Source: Micromonosporaceae bacterium (GTDB taxonomy: Bacteria; Actinomycetota; Actinomycetes; Mycobacteriales; Micromonosporaceae). From it: 7,821 nt of DNA. Position 1 is the stretch's first letter; each line of letters starts with the position of its first letter. The translations under genes were made by a program, and so were the position numbers. Shown piece after piece: positions 1 through 6,430 of this stretch. The notes below the pieces were generated by a model. The model searched no databases. It was not told where the DNA came from and saw only the letters and a list, made by a program, of their open reading frames with translations. The stretch is from the NCBI GenBank assembly GCA_019689695.1, contig JADGHA010000180.1, positions 1-7,821 of the forward strand. The letters are read 5' to 3'.

Positions 1-65
1 CCACCCCGGCGTCGACCGCCGCCCCCGCCCAGCCGAACGGGCACCTGCCGGCGCGGTCCGCCCAG
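1..65 (+). other. Left edge, open in the GH1 frame (possible N-terminal extension)
   Basis: The beta-glucosidase frame has no stop from base 3 to its first GTG at 66. Read in that frame, the stretch encodes an Ala/Pro/Thr-rich segment, and nearly every codon ends in G or C, as in the gene proper. The other two frames lack this bias. The coding region may therefore begin before the window. Against this, another frame ends in a TGA at 67-69 that would overlap the GTG as GTGA, the usual 4-base overlap with an upstream gene; but that frame reads as Arg/Pro-rich sequence with poor third-position bias. No Shine-Dalgarno is seen before 66. Confidence 0.4.
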
Positions 66-1433
66 GTGACCGCCGATGGTCCGGTCGCCGCCACCGCCCC
101 GGAAGGTTGTCTCGGGCTGCGCTTCCCGGACGGCTTCATCTGGGGTGCGGCCACCTCGGCGTACCAGGTCGAGGGTGCGGCCAAAGAGGACGGCCGCGGC
201 GACTCGATCTGGGACACCTTCAGCCGGACGCCAGGGAAGGTGCGCAACGGCGACACCGGTGACGTCGCCGCCGACCACTACCACCGGTACCTCGAGGATC
301 TCGACCTCATGAAGGGTCTGGGCCTGCTGTCGTACCGGTTCTCCATCTCCTGGCCCCGGGTGCTGCCCGACGGTGCCGGCGAGGTCAACCAGCGTGGCCT
401 GGACTTCTACCGGCGGCTGCTGGACGGGCTGCACGAGCGTGGCATCGCGCCGATGGCCACCTTGTTCCACTGGGACCTGCCCCAGGCGCTGCAGGACATC
501 GGCGGCTGGGAGTCGCGCGAGGTGGCGTACCGGTTCGCCGACTACGCCGAGGTCGTGGCCAGCGCACTGGGCGACCTGGTGCCGGTCTGGCTGACCGTCA
601 ACGAGCCCAAGACCGTCGTGCAGAACGGCTACCTGTTCGGCAACCACGCCCCCGGCTTCCGCGACCCGCAGGCCGCCTACCTTGCCGCGCACCACCTGCT
701 GCTCGGGCACGGGCTGGCGGTGCAGGCGCTGCGCGCCGCCGGTGCCGGCGGCCGGGTCGGGCCGGCCCTGAACCTGCACCCCTCGTACCCGGCCGACGAC
801 ACCCCCGAGGCGCTGGCGGCCGCCCAACTGCTCGACGGTTACGAGAACCGGCTCTACCTGGACTCCATCTTCCGCGGCGGCTACCCGCAGGACGTGCTGG
901 CCGATCTCGGCGAGGGGTCCCGGATGGTGCGGGCGATCACCGACGGCGACCTGAAGATCATCTCCGAGCCGGTGGACCTGCTGGCCGTCCAGTACTACTG
1001 CCCGTACTACGTGGACAGCACCGGACGGAAGATCAACAAGTGGCCCACCTCCGAGGCGTTCTGGCAGCAGATCTACCCGGACGGCATGTACGACATCCTG
1101 ACCCGGGTCACCCGCGACTACGGCGACATCCCGCTCACCGTGACGGAAAACGGCATCCCCACGCCGGACGCGCTCGACATCGACACCGACACGGTGGACG
1201 ACGCCGCCCGCATCACATTCCTGCGCGACCACTTCGCCGCGGCCCTGCGCGCCATCCGCGACGGCGTGCCGCTGGAGAGCTACCACGTCTGGTCGCTGCT
1301 GGACAACTTCGAGTGGGAGCAGGGGTACGAGCAGCGCTGGGGACTGGTCTACGTGGACTACGAGAGCCAGCGACGGGTGCTCAAGCGCAGCGCCCGCTGG
1401 TACCGGGACGTGATCGCCAGCAACATGATTTAG
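66..1433 (+). CDS. Glycoside hydrolase family 1 beta-glucosidase
   Basis: Likely hydrolyses beta-linked glucosides (cellobiose-type disaccharides or aryl glucosides) by the retaining mechanism, probably in the cytoplasm, since no signal peptide is seen. The 455 residues match a full single-domain GH1 TIM barrel. The N-terminal GH1 signature lies at residues 24-38 (FIWGAATSAYQVEGA). Q34, H135 and W136 (LFHWDLP) fit the glycone pocket. The acid/base is E180 in TVNEP and the nucleophile E361 in VTENG. WSLLDNFEW (409-417) supplies the C-terminal sugar-binding Glu/Trp. All catalytic residues are present, so it should be active. The GTG start at 66 is the first in the window but has no clear ribosome site, and the frame is open to the left edge, so the true N-terminus may lie upstream. 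The stop TAG abuts the next gene. Exact substrate cannot be read from sequence. Confidence 0.95.
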   Translation: MTADGPVAATAPEGCLGLRFPDGFIWGAATSAYQVEGAAKEDGRGDSIWDTFSRTPGKVRNGDTGDVAADHYHRYLEDLDLMKGLGLLSYRFSISWPRVLPDGAGEVNQRGLDFYRRLLDGLHERGIAPMATLFHWDLPQALQDIGGWESREVAYRFADYAEVVASALGDLVPVWLTVNEPKTVVQNGYLFGNHAPGFRDPQAAYLAAHHLLLGHGLAVQALRAAGAGGRVGPALNLHPSYPADDTPEALAAAQLLDGYENRLYLDSIFRGGYPQDVLADLGEGSRMVRAITDGDLKIISEPVDLLAVQYYCPYYVDSTGRKINKWPTSEAFWQQIYPDGMYDILTRVTRDYGDIPLTVTENGIPTPDALDIDTDTVDDAARITFLRDHFAAALRAIRDGVPLESYHVWSLLDNFEWEQGYEQRWGLVYVDYESQRRVLKRSARWYRDVIASNMI

Positions 1434-2204
1434 GTGGGGATCGTCCTCGGCACCTCCGGCTGGCAGTACCGCGACTGGCGCGGCCGGTTCTACCCGCCCG
1501 GCCTCCCGCAGCGGGAGTGGCTGCGGTACTACGCGCAGCGGTTCGCCACGGTGGAGGTGAACAACGCCTTCTACCGGCTGCCCGAGCGGGAGATCTTCGC
1601 CCGGTGGCGGGCGTCCACACCGGACGATTTCTGCGTCGCGGTGAAGGTCAGCCGATACCTCACCCATGTCAAGCGGCTGCGTGACCCGGCCGAGCCGGTG
1701 GCCAGGTTCCTGGACCGGGCCGCCGGGCTGGAGTCCAAGCTGGGACTGGTGCTGCTGCAGCTGCCGCCGACCCTCACCGCGGACGCCGACGTACTCGCCG
1801 GCGCCCTCCGCCGGTTTCCGTCCGCGGTACGGGTAGCCGTGGAACCCCGCCACCCGTCGTGGTGGTCGGCCCCGGTCCGGATCACCCTGGAGCGGCACGG
1901 CGCGGCCCTGTGCTGGGCCGACCGCGGCGGCCGCCCGGTCACTCCGCTGTGGCGCACCGCGGACTTCGGCTACCTGAGGCTGCACGAAGGGCGGGCTGCC
2001 CCGCGGCCCCGTTACGGCAGCCGGGCGCTGGCCTCGTGGCTGTCCCGGGTTGCTGCGACCTTCTCCGCGAAAGAGGCGGTCTACGCCTACTTCAACAACG
2101 ACACCGGCGGCGCGGCCCTGGCCGACCCGGCGGCGTTGGCCCTTCTTGCCCGGCGAACCGGCTGGCCGGTCACCCGCGCCCCCGACGCCGCCACGCTGAC
2201 ATGA
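1434..2204 (+). CDS. DUF72 (YecE-like) family protein
   Basis: Full-length DUF72 protein of 256 residues; the family folds as a TIM-like barrel and its biochemical role is not established. Family motifs occur in order: GTSGWQYRDWRGRFYP (6-21), VEVNNAFYRLP (40-50), KVSRYLTH (71-78), LGLVLLQLPP (103-112), VEPRHPSW (136-143), YLRLHEG (180-186) and YFNND (219-223). The start is the GTG directly after the glucosidase TAG, with no bases between, and it places GTSGW at the usual distance from the N-terminus. No good Shine-Dalgarno precedes it, so translation probably depends on ribosomes ending the glucosidase. Placement behind a GH1 gene hints at carbohydrate-related work, but this is inference only. 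The family call is firm and the function is unknown. Confidence 0.92.
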   Translation: MGIVLGTSGWQYRDWRGRFYPPGLPQREWLRYYAQRFATVEVNNAFYRLPEREIFARWRASTPDDFCVAVKVSRYLTHVKRLRDPAEPVARFLDRAAGLESKLGLVLLQLPPTLTADADVLAGALRRFPSAVRVAVEPRHPSWWSAPVRITLERHGAALCWADRGGRPVTPLWRTADFGYLRLHEGRAAPRPRYGSRALASWLSRVAATFSAKEAVYAYFNNDTGGAALADPAALALLARRTGWPVTRAPDAATLT

Positions 2205-2216
2205 TCGCGAACGAGC

Positions 2217-2243
2217 GGCGTTGCGGCGGTGGCGCCGCAGGCC
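2217..2243 (+). terminator. Hairpin after DUF72 gene, possible terminator or attenuator
   Basis: A perfect 7-bp stem (TGCGGCG at 2222-2228 with CGCCGCA at 2233-2239) closes a GTGG loop. A further GGC/GCC pairing (2217-2219 with 2241-2243) extends it across a small internal loop. It sits 12 bases after the DUF72 stop. No T tract follows, which is common for actinobacterial hairpins but leaves termination unproven. It may only reduce read-through into the phosphotransferase gene. Confidence 0.4.
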
Positions 2244-2249
2244 CGGCCC

Positions 2250-2256
2250 GGAGGTG
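2250..2256 (+). promoter_or_regulatory. Shine-Dalgarno fixing the phosphotransferase start
   Basis: GGAGGTG lies here, with 8 bases between GGAGG and the GTG at 2263. That spacing is ideal and favours 2263 over the earlier in-frame TTG at 2221, which falls inside the hairpin, and over the GTG at 2254, which overlaps the site itself. Confidence 0.75.
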
Positions 2257-2262
2257 TCGACA

Positions 2263-3288
2263 GTGGAGAGTTTGACCAAGCGCCGAGCCTCGGCGGACGA
2301 GCTGGTCGCGATGGTCCGGCAAGCCTTCGGTGACCGGCATGCCGACGGGGCCACCTTCCAGGAACTGCCCGACGGCAGCTACAACGCGGCCTACCTGGTC
2401 ACGCTCGCCGGCCCCGTCGACGGGCGGGACGGGAAGCCGGGTGCCGGAGCCTGCGACTTCGTCCTCAAGGTGGCTCCGGACCCGCGGCTGCGCCTGCTCA
2501 CCCATGAGGTCGACCTGATGCGCACGGAGGTCGACTTCTACCGGTGGGCGGGGCAGGCTGCGGTGCCCGTCCCCGGCGTGGTCCACGCCGACTTCAGCCG
2601 CACCCTGCTGGAGACCGACTACGCCTTCTTCACCCGGGTGCCGGGCCGCCCCCTGCAGGCGGTCAAGGAGGCCCTCACCGAGCCCGAGCTGGCCAGGCTG
2701 CGGTCGCAGCTGGCCGGCATCACCGCCCGCCTGCACACGGTCACCGGCCCGGCCTACGGCTATCCCCTGCGCGCCAGCCGGAGCTGGCAGGGCAGCTGGC
2801 GAGCGGCGTTCGGCGCGATGGTGGACGACATCCTCGCCGACGCCCGGCGGCTGGGCAGCGATCTGCCCGCCCCGCCGGACCGGATCGGCGCGCTGATGCA
2901 TCGCCACGACGGAGCGCTCGACGCAGTCCGCCGGCCCGCCCTGGTCCACTTCGACCTGTGGGACGGCAACGCGTTCGTCGAGCAGCGCCCCGACGGCACG
3001 TGGCGGGTGACCGGCCTGATCGACGGGGAACGCGCCTTCTTCGGCGATCCGGTGGCCGAGCTGGTCTCGCTGGCGCTGTTCCGCGACCTCGCCGATGCTC
3101 CGGAGATCCTCACCGGCTACCCGATAGAGCTGACCGAGGACGTCCGCCTGCGCCTCACCCTCTACACGGCATACCTCTACCTCATCATGGGCGTGGAGGG
3201 GGTGACCCGGGGCTTCGACTCCCCCGAGTACGCCAGATTCCGCCAGCGGGTGCTCGAGCTGCTCGACCGCCAGCTGGCCCGCCTGTGA
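2263..3288 (+). CDS. APH/choline kinase-like phosphotransferase
   Basis: Small-molecule kinase of the aminoglycoside phosphotransferase fold, expected to transfer a phosphate from ATP to a hydroxyl or amine of an unknown substrate in the cytoplasm. From the GTG at 2263 it has 341 residues. K69 in FVLKV is the likely ATP-binding lysine and E89 or E82 its helix partner. HFDLWDGN (229-236) is the catalytic H-x-D-x4-N loop, with D231 as probable base. LIDGERAFFGDPVAEL (252-267) holds the metal-binding Asp D254 and the GDP-x-x-EL motif. All key residues are present. A Gly/Asp-rich insert (about 51-64) sits between strands of the N-lobe. A longer reading from TTG 2221 adds 14 Arg-rich residues and is unlikely. 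The family covers antibiotic, choline, homoserine and fructosamine kinases; nothing here picks one, and a resistance role should not be assumed. It is the last plus-strand gene, 58 bases after DUF72 and perhaps separately expressed. Confidence 0.9.
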   Translation: MESLTKRRASADELVAMVRQAFGDRHADGATFQELPDGSYNAAYLVTLAGPVDGRDGKPGAGACDFVLKVAPDPRLRLLTHEVDLMRTEVDFYRWAGQAAVPVPGVVHADFSRTLLETDYAFFTRVPGRPLQAVKEALTEPELARLRSQLAGITARLHTVTGPAYGYPLRASRSWQGSWRAAFGAMVDDILADARRLGSDLPAPPDRIGALMHRHDGALDAVRRPALVHFDLWDGNAFVEQRPDGTWRVTGLIDGERAFFGDPVAELVSLALFRDLADAPEILTGYPIELTEDVRLRLTLYTAYLYLIMGVEGVTRGFDSPEYARFRQRVLELLDRQLARL

Positions 3289-3312
3289 CCGGCAGGGGTG
3301 TCAGCGGGGCAG
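3274..3312. terminator. Imperfect hairpin between convergent genes, possible two-way terminator
   Basis: CTGGCCCGCCTG (3274-3285) can pair with CAGCGGGGCAG (3302-3312), with one mismatch and one bulge, around a 16-base loop. It spans the ends of both convergent genes and their 12-base gap. Only two stops and this structure lie here, so any terminator must overlap coding sequence. In DNA this GC-rich, such pairing can arise by chance, and no T tract is present on either strand. Confidence 0.3.
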
Positions 3313-3738
3313 GGCGAGCTGCAGCTCGGCGCGCAGCGCCGGGGTGAGCATCTCGCCGGCCTGCTTGGCCAGGCGGGCCATCTCGTACCCGACCACCCCG
3401 ATGTCGGCGTCGTGCGCGGCGAGCACGGCCAGGATGGAACCGTCCCGGATGGACATCACCAGGAAGTAGCCCCGGCCCATCTCCACCACAGTCAGCTTCA
3501 CCTCGTCGCCGTCGAACAGCTGCGCCGCCCCGGCGGTGATGCTGTACAGGCCGGAGGTGACCGCGGCGAGCTGGTCGGCGTTGTCCCGGGGCAGGCCGTC
3601 GGAGACCGCCACCAGCAGGCCGTCCGAGGAGACCACGATCGCGTGCGCCACCCCGGGAACTCGTCCAGCAAACGCACTGATCAGCCAGTTGAGGTCGCGA
3701 GCCGCCTGGCTCAGGTTCGGGTGGTCCGTCTGCTGCAC
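3301..3738 (-). CDS. cvnB: Roadblock/LC7 domain protein, conservon CvnB type
   Basis: A 145-residue single-domain roadblock/LC7 protein. Such proteins dimerise and in bacteria act with small Ras-like GTPases; in actinobacterial conservons CvnB is encoded directly after the CvnA sensor kinase. The domain runs from about residue 15 (LNWLISAFAGRVPGVAHAIVVSSDGLLVAVS) to about 125 (GYEMARLAKQAGEML), typical of the family in length and order, including the GLYSITAGAAQLF helix and the strands KLTVVEMGRGYFLVMSI and GSILAVLA. No signal peptide or membrane segment is seen. The GTG start shares its G with the cvnA stop (TAGTG), and a strong Shine-Dalgarno lies 8 bases upstream, so the start is secure. 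The cvnC (DUF742) and cvnD (GTPase) genes normally expected next are not present: the opposing phosphotransferase ends 12 bases beyond the stop. Confidence 0.9.
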   Translation of the reverse strand: MQQTDHPNLSQAARDLNWLISAFAGRVPGVAHAIVVSSDGLLVAVSDGLPRDNADQLAAVTSGLYSITAGAAQLFDGDEVKLTVVEMGRGYFLVMSIRDGSILAVLAAHDADIGVVGYEMARLAKQAGEMLTPALRAELQLALPR

Positions 3739-6407
3739 TACCGCTGCTCCTCCTCGTACCGCTGGTTCGGGGCCCAGTCCTCCTCGTCGCCGGTGCGGAA
3801 CACCGGCACCACCGCTGGCCCCCGGCCCGCCGTCGCCCAGTCCAGGCCCTCCGCCTGGGCCTGCCGGACGCCGCCGTAGAGGCGGGCCAGCGCGCTACCG
3901 ACCGCCTCCGGGTCCAGGTCCGCGCGCGGCGCCGGTGCTGACCGGCGACCGGACGCGTCCTGCGCGCGCAGCTGCGCCATCGGGACCCGCAGCGGCAAGC
4001 CACGGTCGGAGACACCACCGGTCACCGGCACCTCCGGAGGTCCCTCGGGCAACCGCCCGGCCGGCCGGGACGGCTGCGCCGCACTGCCCGGCACCGGGCG
4101 CGACCACCACGCCGTGCCTGCCGATCCTGCCCGCACACCGGCGCCGAGCACATCCTCCGCCCGGGTCGGCACGCCGCGCCATCCGGGTCGCGCTTCCACC
4201 GCCGCGGGCCATCGCGACCCGGAGCTGCGCATGTTGGCGATCAGCGCCGGGATGCCGGAGGTCGGCGCGTCGACCGGCTCCGGCCGGGCCGGCGCCGGCA
4301 CGAGCAGCTCGGGCGGCAGCCACACGCTCGCCACCAGCCCTCCGCCGGGGGTGGGCCGGTGGCCACCCGGCAGACCAGGCCGCAGCTGCACCCGGATTCC
4401 GTGCCGTGCGGCCAGGTGGCTGACCACGACCAGGCCCATCCGCTCGGCGACGGCGACGTCCACCAGCGGCGGCGTGGCGAGCGTCTCGTTCGCCTCTTCC
4501 AGCGCCTGGGCGCTCATGCCGATGCCGCCGTCCGCGACCTCGATCAACGCCCCGCCCGCCTTCGCGTCCCGCTCGGCGGCCGCGGCCCGCCCGACGGCCG
4601 GCCCGCCCGTGACCAGCACCGCGCTGTGCGGCGGGGAGAACGCGGTGGCGTTCTCCAGCAGCTCCGCGAGCAGGTGCGCCACGTCGCCCACGGCCCGGCC
4701 GACCAGGAACAGCTGGTCGTCCACGTCATGCTGGACCCGCGGGTACTGCTCGATCTCGGCCACCGCGGCGAGCACCACAGTGGAGAGTGAGACCGGCTCG
4801 GTCCACCGCCGCCGTGACTCGCTGCCGGCCAGGACCAGCAGGTTGTCGTCGTTGCGCCGCATGCGCGCGGCAAGGTGGTCGAGCTGGAACAGGTTGGCCA
4901 GCTGGTCCGGGTCGCTCTCCCCGCGCTCCAGCTGGTCCAGCAGCTCCAGCTGGCGCTCCACCAGCACCTGGCTGCGCCGGGCCAGGTTGACGAAGATGGC
5001 GTTCACGTTGCGACGCATGGTGGCCTGCTCCACGGCGAGGTGGACCGCGCTGCGGTGGACCGCGTGGAAGGCCTCCGCCACGTCGCCGATCTCGTCGGCC
5101 GATTGCACGACCGGCGCCTCGATGTCCGTGGTGGGGTCCGCGGCATCGCCCTGCCGCAGGCGCTCCAGCAGCCGCGGCAGCTGCAGCTGGGCCACGGTCA
5201 GCGCCTGGCCGCGCAGCTGGCGCAGGGACCGCGCCATCGACCGGCCGATCGCCACCGAGGCCGCCATCGCGGCGAGCAGCACCAGCAGGACCAACCCGGC
5301 GACGACCACGGTCTGCCGCCACTGCGCGGCGCTCGCCCGGTCCGCCCGGCGCACGGCGTTGTCGACCAGCTCGGCCTCGACCTGGCGGACCAGGTCGTGC
5401 TCGGCGGTGCTCGCCGTCCACCACTTCGCCGGGTCCAGGTCGACCACGTCGTTCACGGCCGTCGCGGTGGCGGCCTCCTCCAGCTTGCCCGCCTCCTGGG
5501 CCTCCGGCGCGGCCAGCGCGCGCTCGTACCGCTCGACCTGCGCCTCGGTGGCCGCGGCGCGGAACTGGGCGAGCGCGGCCAGCTGCTGGGCGCGCAGGTC
5601 GGACAGCTCCACCTTGTCGCTGCCGACGTACCGGCCGGCGCTGGCCACCGCGAACAACCGGCCGCGCAGCAGGGAGTTGACCTCCTTCGCCCGGGCGAGC
5701 TCCACATAGGCCAGTACCGGCTGGCTCAGCTCGCGCTGTGCGTCGCCCGGCGACGGCTGGGCGAGCAGGTCGAGCAGGGAGCCGATGATGCGGGTGTAGC
5801 CGTCGGAGACCGAGGCGCCGCGCAGGCCGCCGCCGAGCACCCCGTCCCGGAGCTGGCCGAGCTGGGTGAGCTGCTCGTTGACCGCGGAGAGCGCCGAGCG
5901 CCAGGCCGCCGAGCCGCCATCGTGGTGGCGGGCGGCGGCCCGGTACGCGTCCACGCTCGCGTCCACCGAGCGGTGGATCGGTTCGAGCACGGCAGTGAGC
6001 CGGGCACTGGCCTGGCCAGGGGTCGCGGTGCTGCCCAGCGCGGCCAGTTCGCCGAGCGTCCGGTCGCGCTCCAGCTGCAGCTCGTGCACGAGCGCGGTCA
6101 CCTGCCGGGCCAGCCCGACCTGGCCGGCGAACTCGTCCAGCTGGCTGGCCCGGCTGGCCACGGTGCCGGTCTGCAGGCCGGCCAGAATCAGGAACGCCAC
6201 CGAGGGGACGACCAGCACCGCGGCGAGCTTGGTGCCCACCCGCCAGTCGCGCACCCGGAACAGGGAGGGCTGGCGCGGGCCGGGTGGCGCGCCCGGCGGA
6301 CGCCCGCGGCGGTGCGACCCGACGGACATGTCCGGCCGTCTCTGGTCAGCGGCGACCACGCGTCCCACCTCTTCCCAAGAATCAGCCGATCCACCCCGCC
6401 CGGTCAT
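3738..6407 (-). CDS. cvnA: NIT-domain sensor histidine kinase, conservon CvnA type
   Basis: Membrane sensor kinase of 889 residues from the ATG at 6407. Order: basic, Pro-rich N-terminus (1-56); membrane helix about 58-80; extracytoplasmic NIT-type sensing region about 82-360, with its ELQLERDR signature (109-116) and ELARAKEVNSLLRGR (236-250); second helix about 365-387; HAMP linker about 388-455; a coiled region with LDHLAARMRR (509-518, H511), the H-box-like segment of this kinase class; then an ATPase with N-box ELLENA (582-587), DGGIGM (626-631) and GLVVVSHLAARHG (658-670). Residues about 700-889 are a low-complexity tail. NIT domains were proposed to sense nitrate or nitrite; the ligand here is unknown. 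Relatives are called CvnA when followed by a roadblock protein, as here. The start is uncertain: a GTG at 6359 (codon 17) has GAGG 8 bases upstream, and an ATG at 6329 (codon 27) also precedes the first helix. The gene starts 17 bases after the sugar-kinase stop, so co-transcription is likely. Confidence 0.92.
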   Translation of the reverse strand: MTGRGGSADSWEEVGRVVAADQRRPDMSVGSHRRGRPPGAPPGPRQPSLFRVRDWRVGTKLAAVLVVPSVAFLILAGLQTGTVASRASQLDEFAGQVGLARQVTALVHELQLERDRTLGELAALGSTATPGQASARLTAVLEPIHRSVDASVDAYRAAARHHDGGSAAWRSALSAVNEQLTQLGQLRDGVLGGGLRGASVSDGYTRIIGSLLDLLAQPSPGDAQRELSQPVLAYVELARAKEVNSLLRGRLFAVASAGRYVGSDKVELSDLRAQQLAALAQFRAAATEAQVERYERALAAPEAQEAGKLEEAATATAVNDVVDLDPAKWWTASTAEHDLVRQVEAELVDNAVRRADRASAAQWRQTVVVAGLVLLVLLAAMAASVAIGRSMARSLRQLRGQALTVAQLQLPRLLERLRQGDAADPTTDIEAPVVQSADEIGDVAEAFHAVHRSAVHLAVEQATMRRNVNAIFVNLARRSQVLVERQLELLDQLERGESDPDQLANLFQLDHLAARMRRNDDNLLVLAGSESRRRWTEPVSLSTVVLAAVAEIEQYPRVQHDVDDQLFLVGRAVGDVAHLLAELLENATAFSPPHSAVLVTGGPAVGRAAAAERDAKAGGALIEVADGGIGMSAQALEEANETLATPPLVDVAVAERMGLVVVSHLAARHGIRVQLRPGLPGGHRPTPGGGLVASVWLPPELLVPAPARPEPVDAPTSGIPALIANMRSSGSRWPAAVEARPGWRGVPTRAEDVLGAGVRAGSAGTAWWSRPVPGSAAQPSRPAGRLPEGPPEVPVTGGVSDRGLPLRVPMAQLRAQDASGRRSAPAPRADLDPEAVGSALARLYGGVRQAQAEGLDWATAGRGPAVVPVFRTGDEEDWAPNQRYEEEQR
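3747..3755 (-). promoter_or_regulatory. cvnB ribosome binding site inside the end of cvnA
   Basis: On the minus strand GAGGAGGAG lies 8 bases before the cvnB GTG at 3738. It forms the Glu-rich end of the CvnA reading frame (YEEEQR). With the one-base TAGTG overlap it gives strong, probably coupled translation of CvnB with CvnA. Confidence 0.75.
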
Positions 6408-6430
6408 CGGTCATCGGTCATCGGTCATCG
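6401..6430. repeat. Perfect 7-bp tandem repeat, four copies, at kinase/cvnA junction
   Basis: The plus-strand unit CGGTCAT occurs four times without mismatch (6401-6428), followed by CG. On the minus strand each unit reads GATGACC and holds an ATG overlapping a TGA. The kinase stop (6427-6425) lies in the first unit and the first cvnA ATG (6407) in the last. Because the unit is 7 bases, successive ATGs fall in shifting frames. ATGs at 6428 and 6421 open five-codon frames (MTDDR) whose TGA stops overlap the ATGs at 6414 and 6407 respectively. Tracts of this kind can gain or lose units by slippage. Confidence 0.95.

Noticed and set aside
66..1433. CebR-type operator (TGGGAGCGCTCCCA-like) controlling the beta-glucosidase
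   Set aside because: No such inverted repeat was seen in the 65 bases before the gene or elsewhere in the plus-strand group; the real upstream region is outside the window.
2221..2262. TTG at 2221 as the phosphotransferase start
   Set aside because: It lies within the hairpin, has no ribosome site, and adds an Arg-rich 14-residue tail; GTG 2263 has an ideal Shine-Dalgarno.
2170..2949. A 259-codon minus-strand open frame opposite the phosphotransferase
   Set aside because: No recognisable motifs, compositionally biased, and antisense to the conserved kinase loops. A shadow of the real gene.
2263..3288. Aminoglycoside resistance gene
   Set aside because: Only the general APH-fold motifs are seen. 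The family is broad and the neighbours give no resistance context.
4114..5709. A 531-codon plus-strand open frame, Ser/Arg/Thr/Ala-rich
   Set aside because: Repetitive composition without domains, lying antisense to the HAMP and ATPase parts of cvnA.
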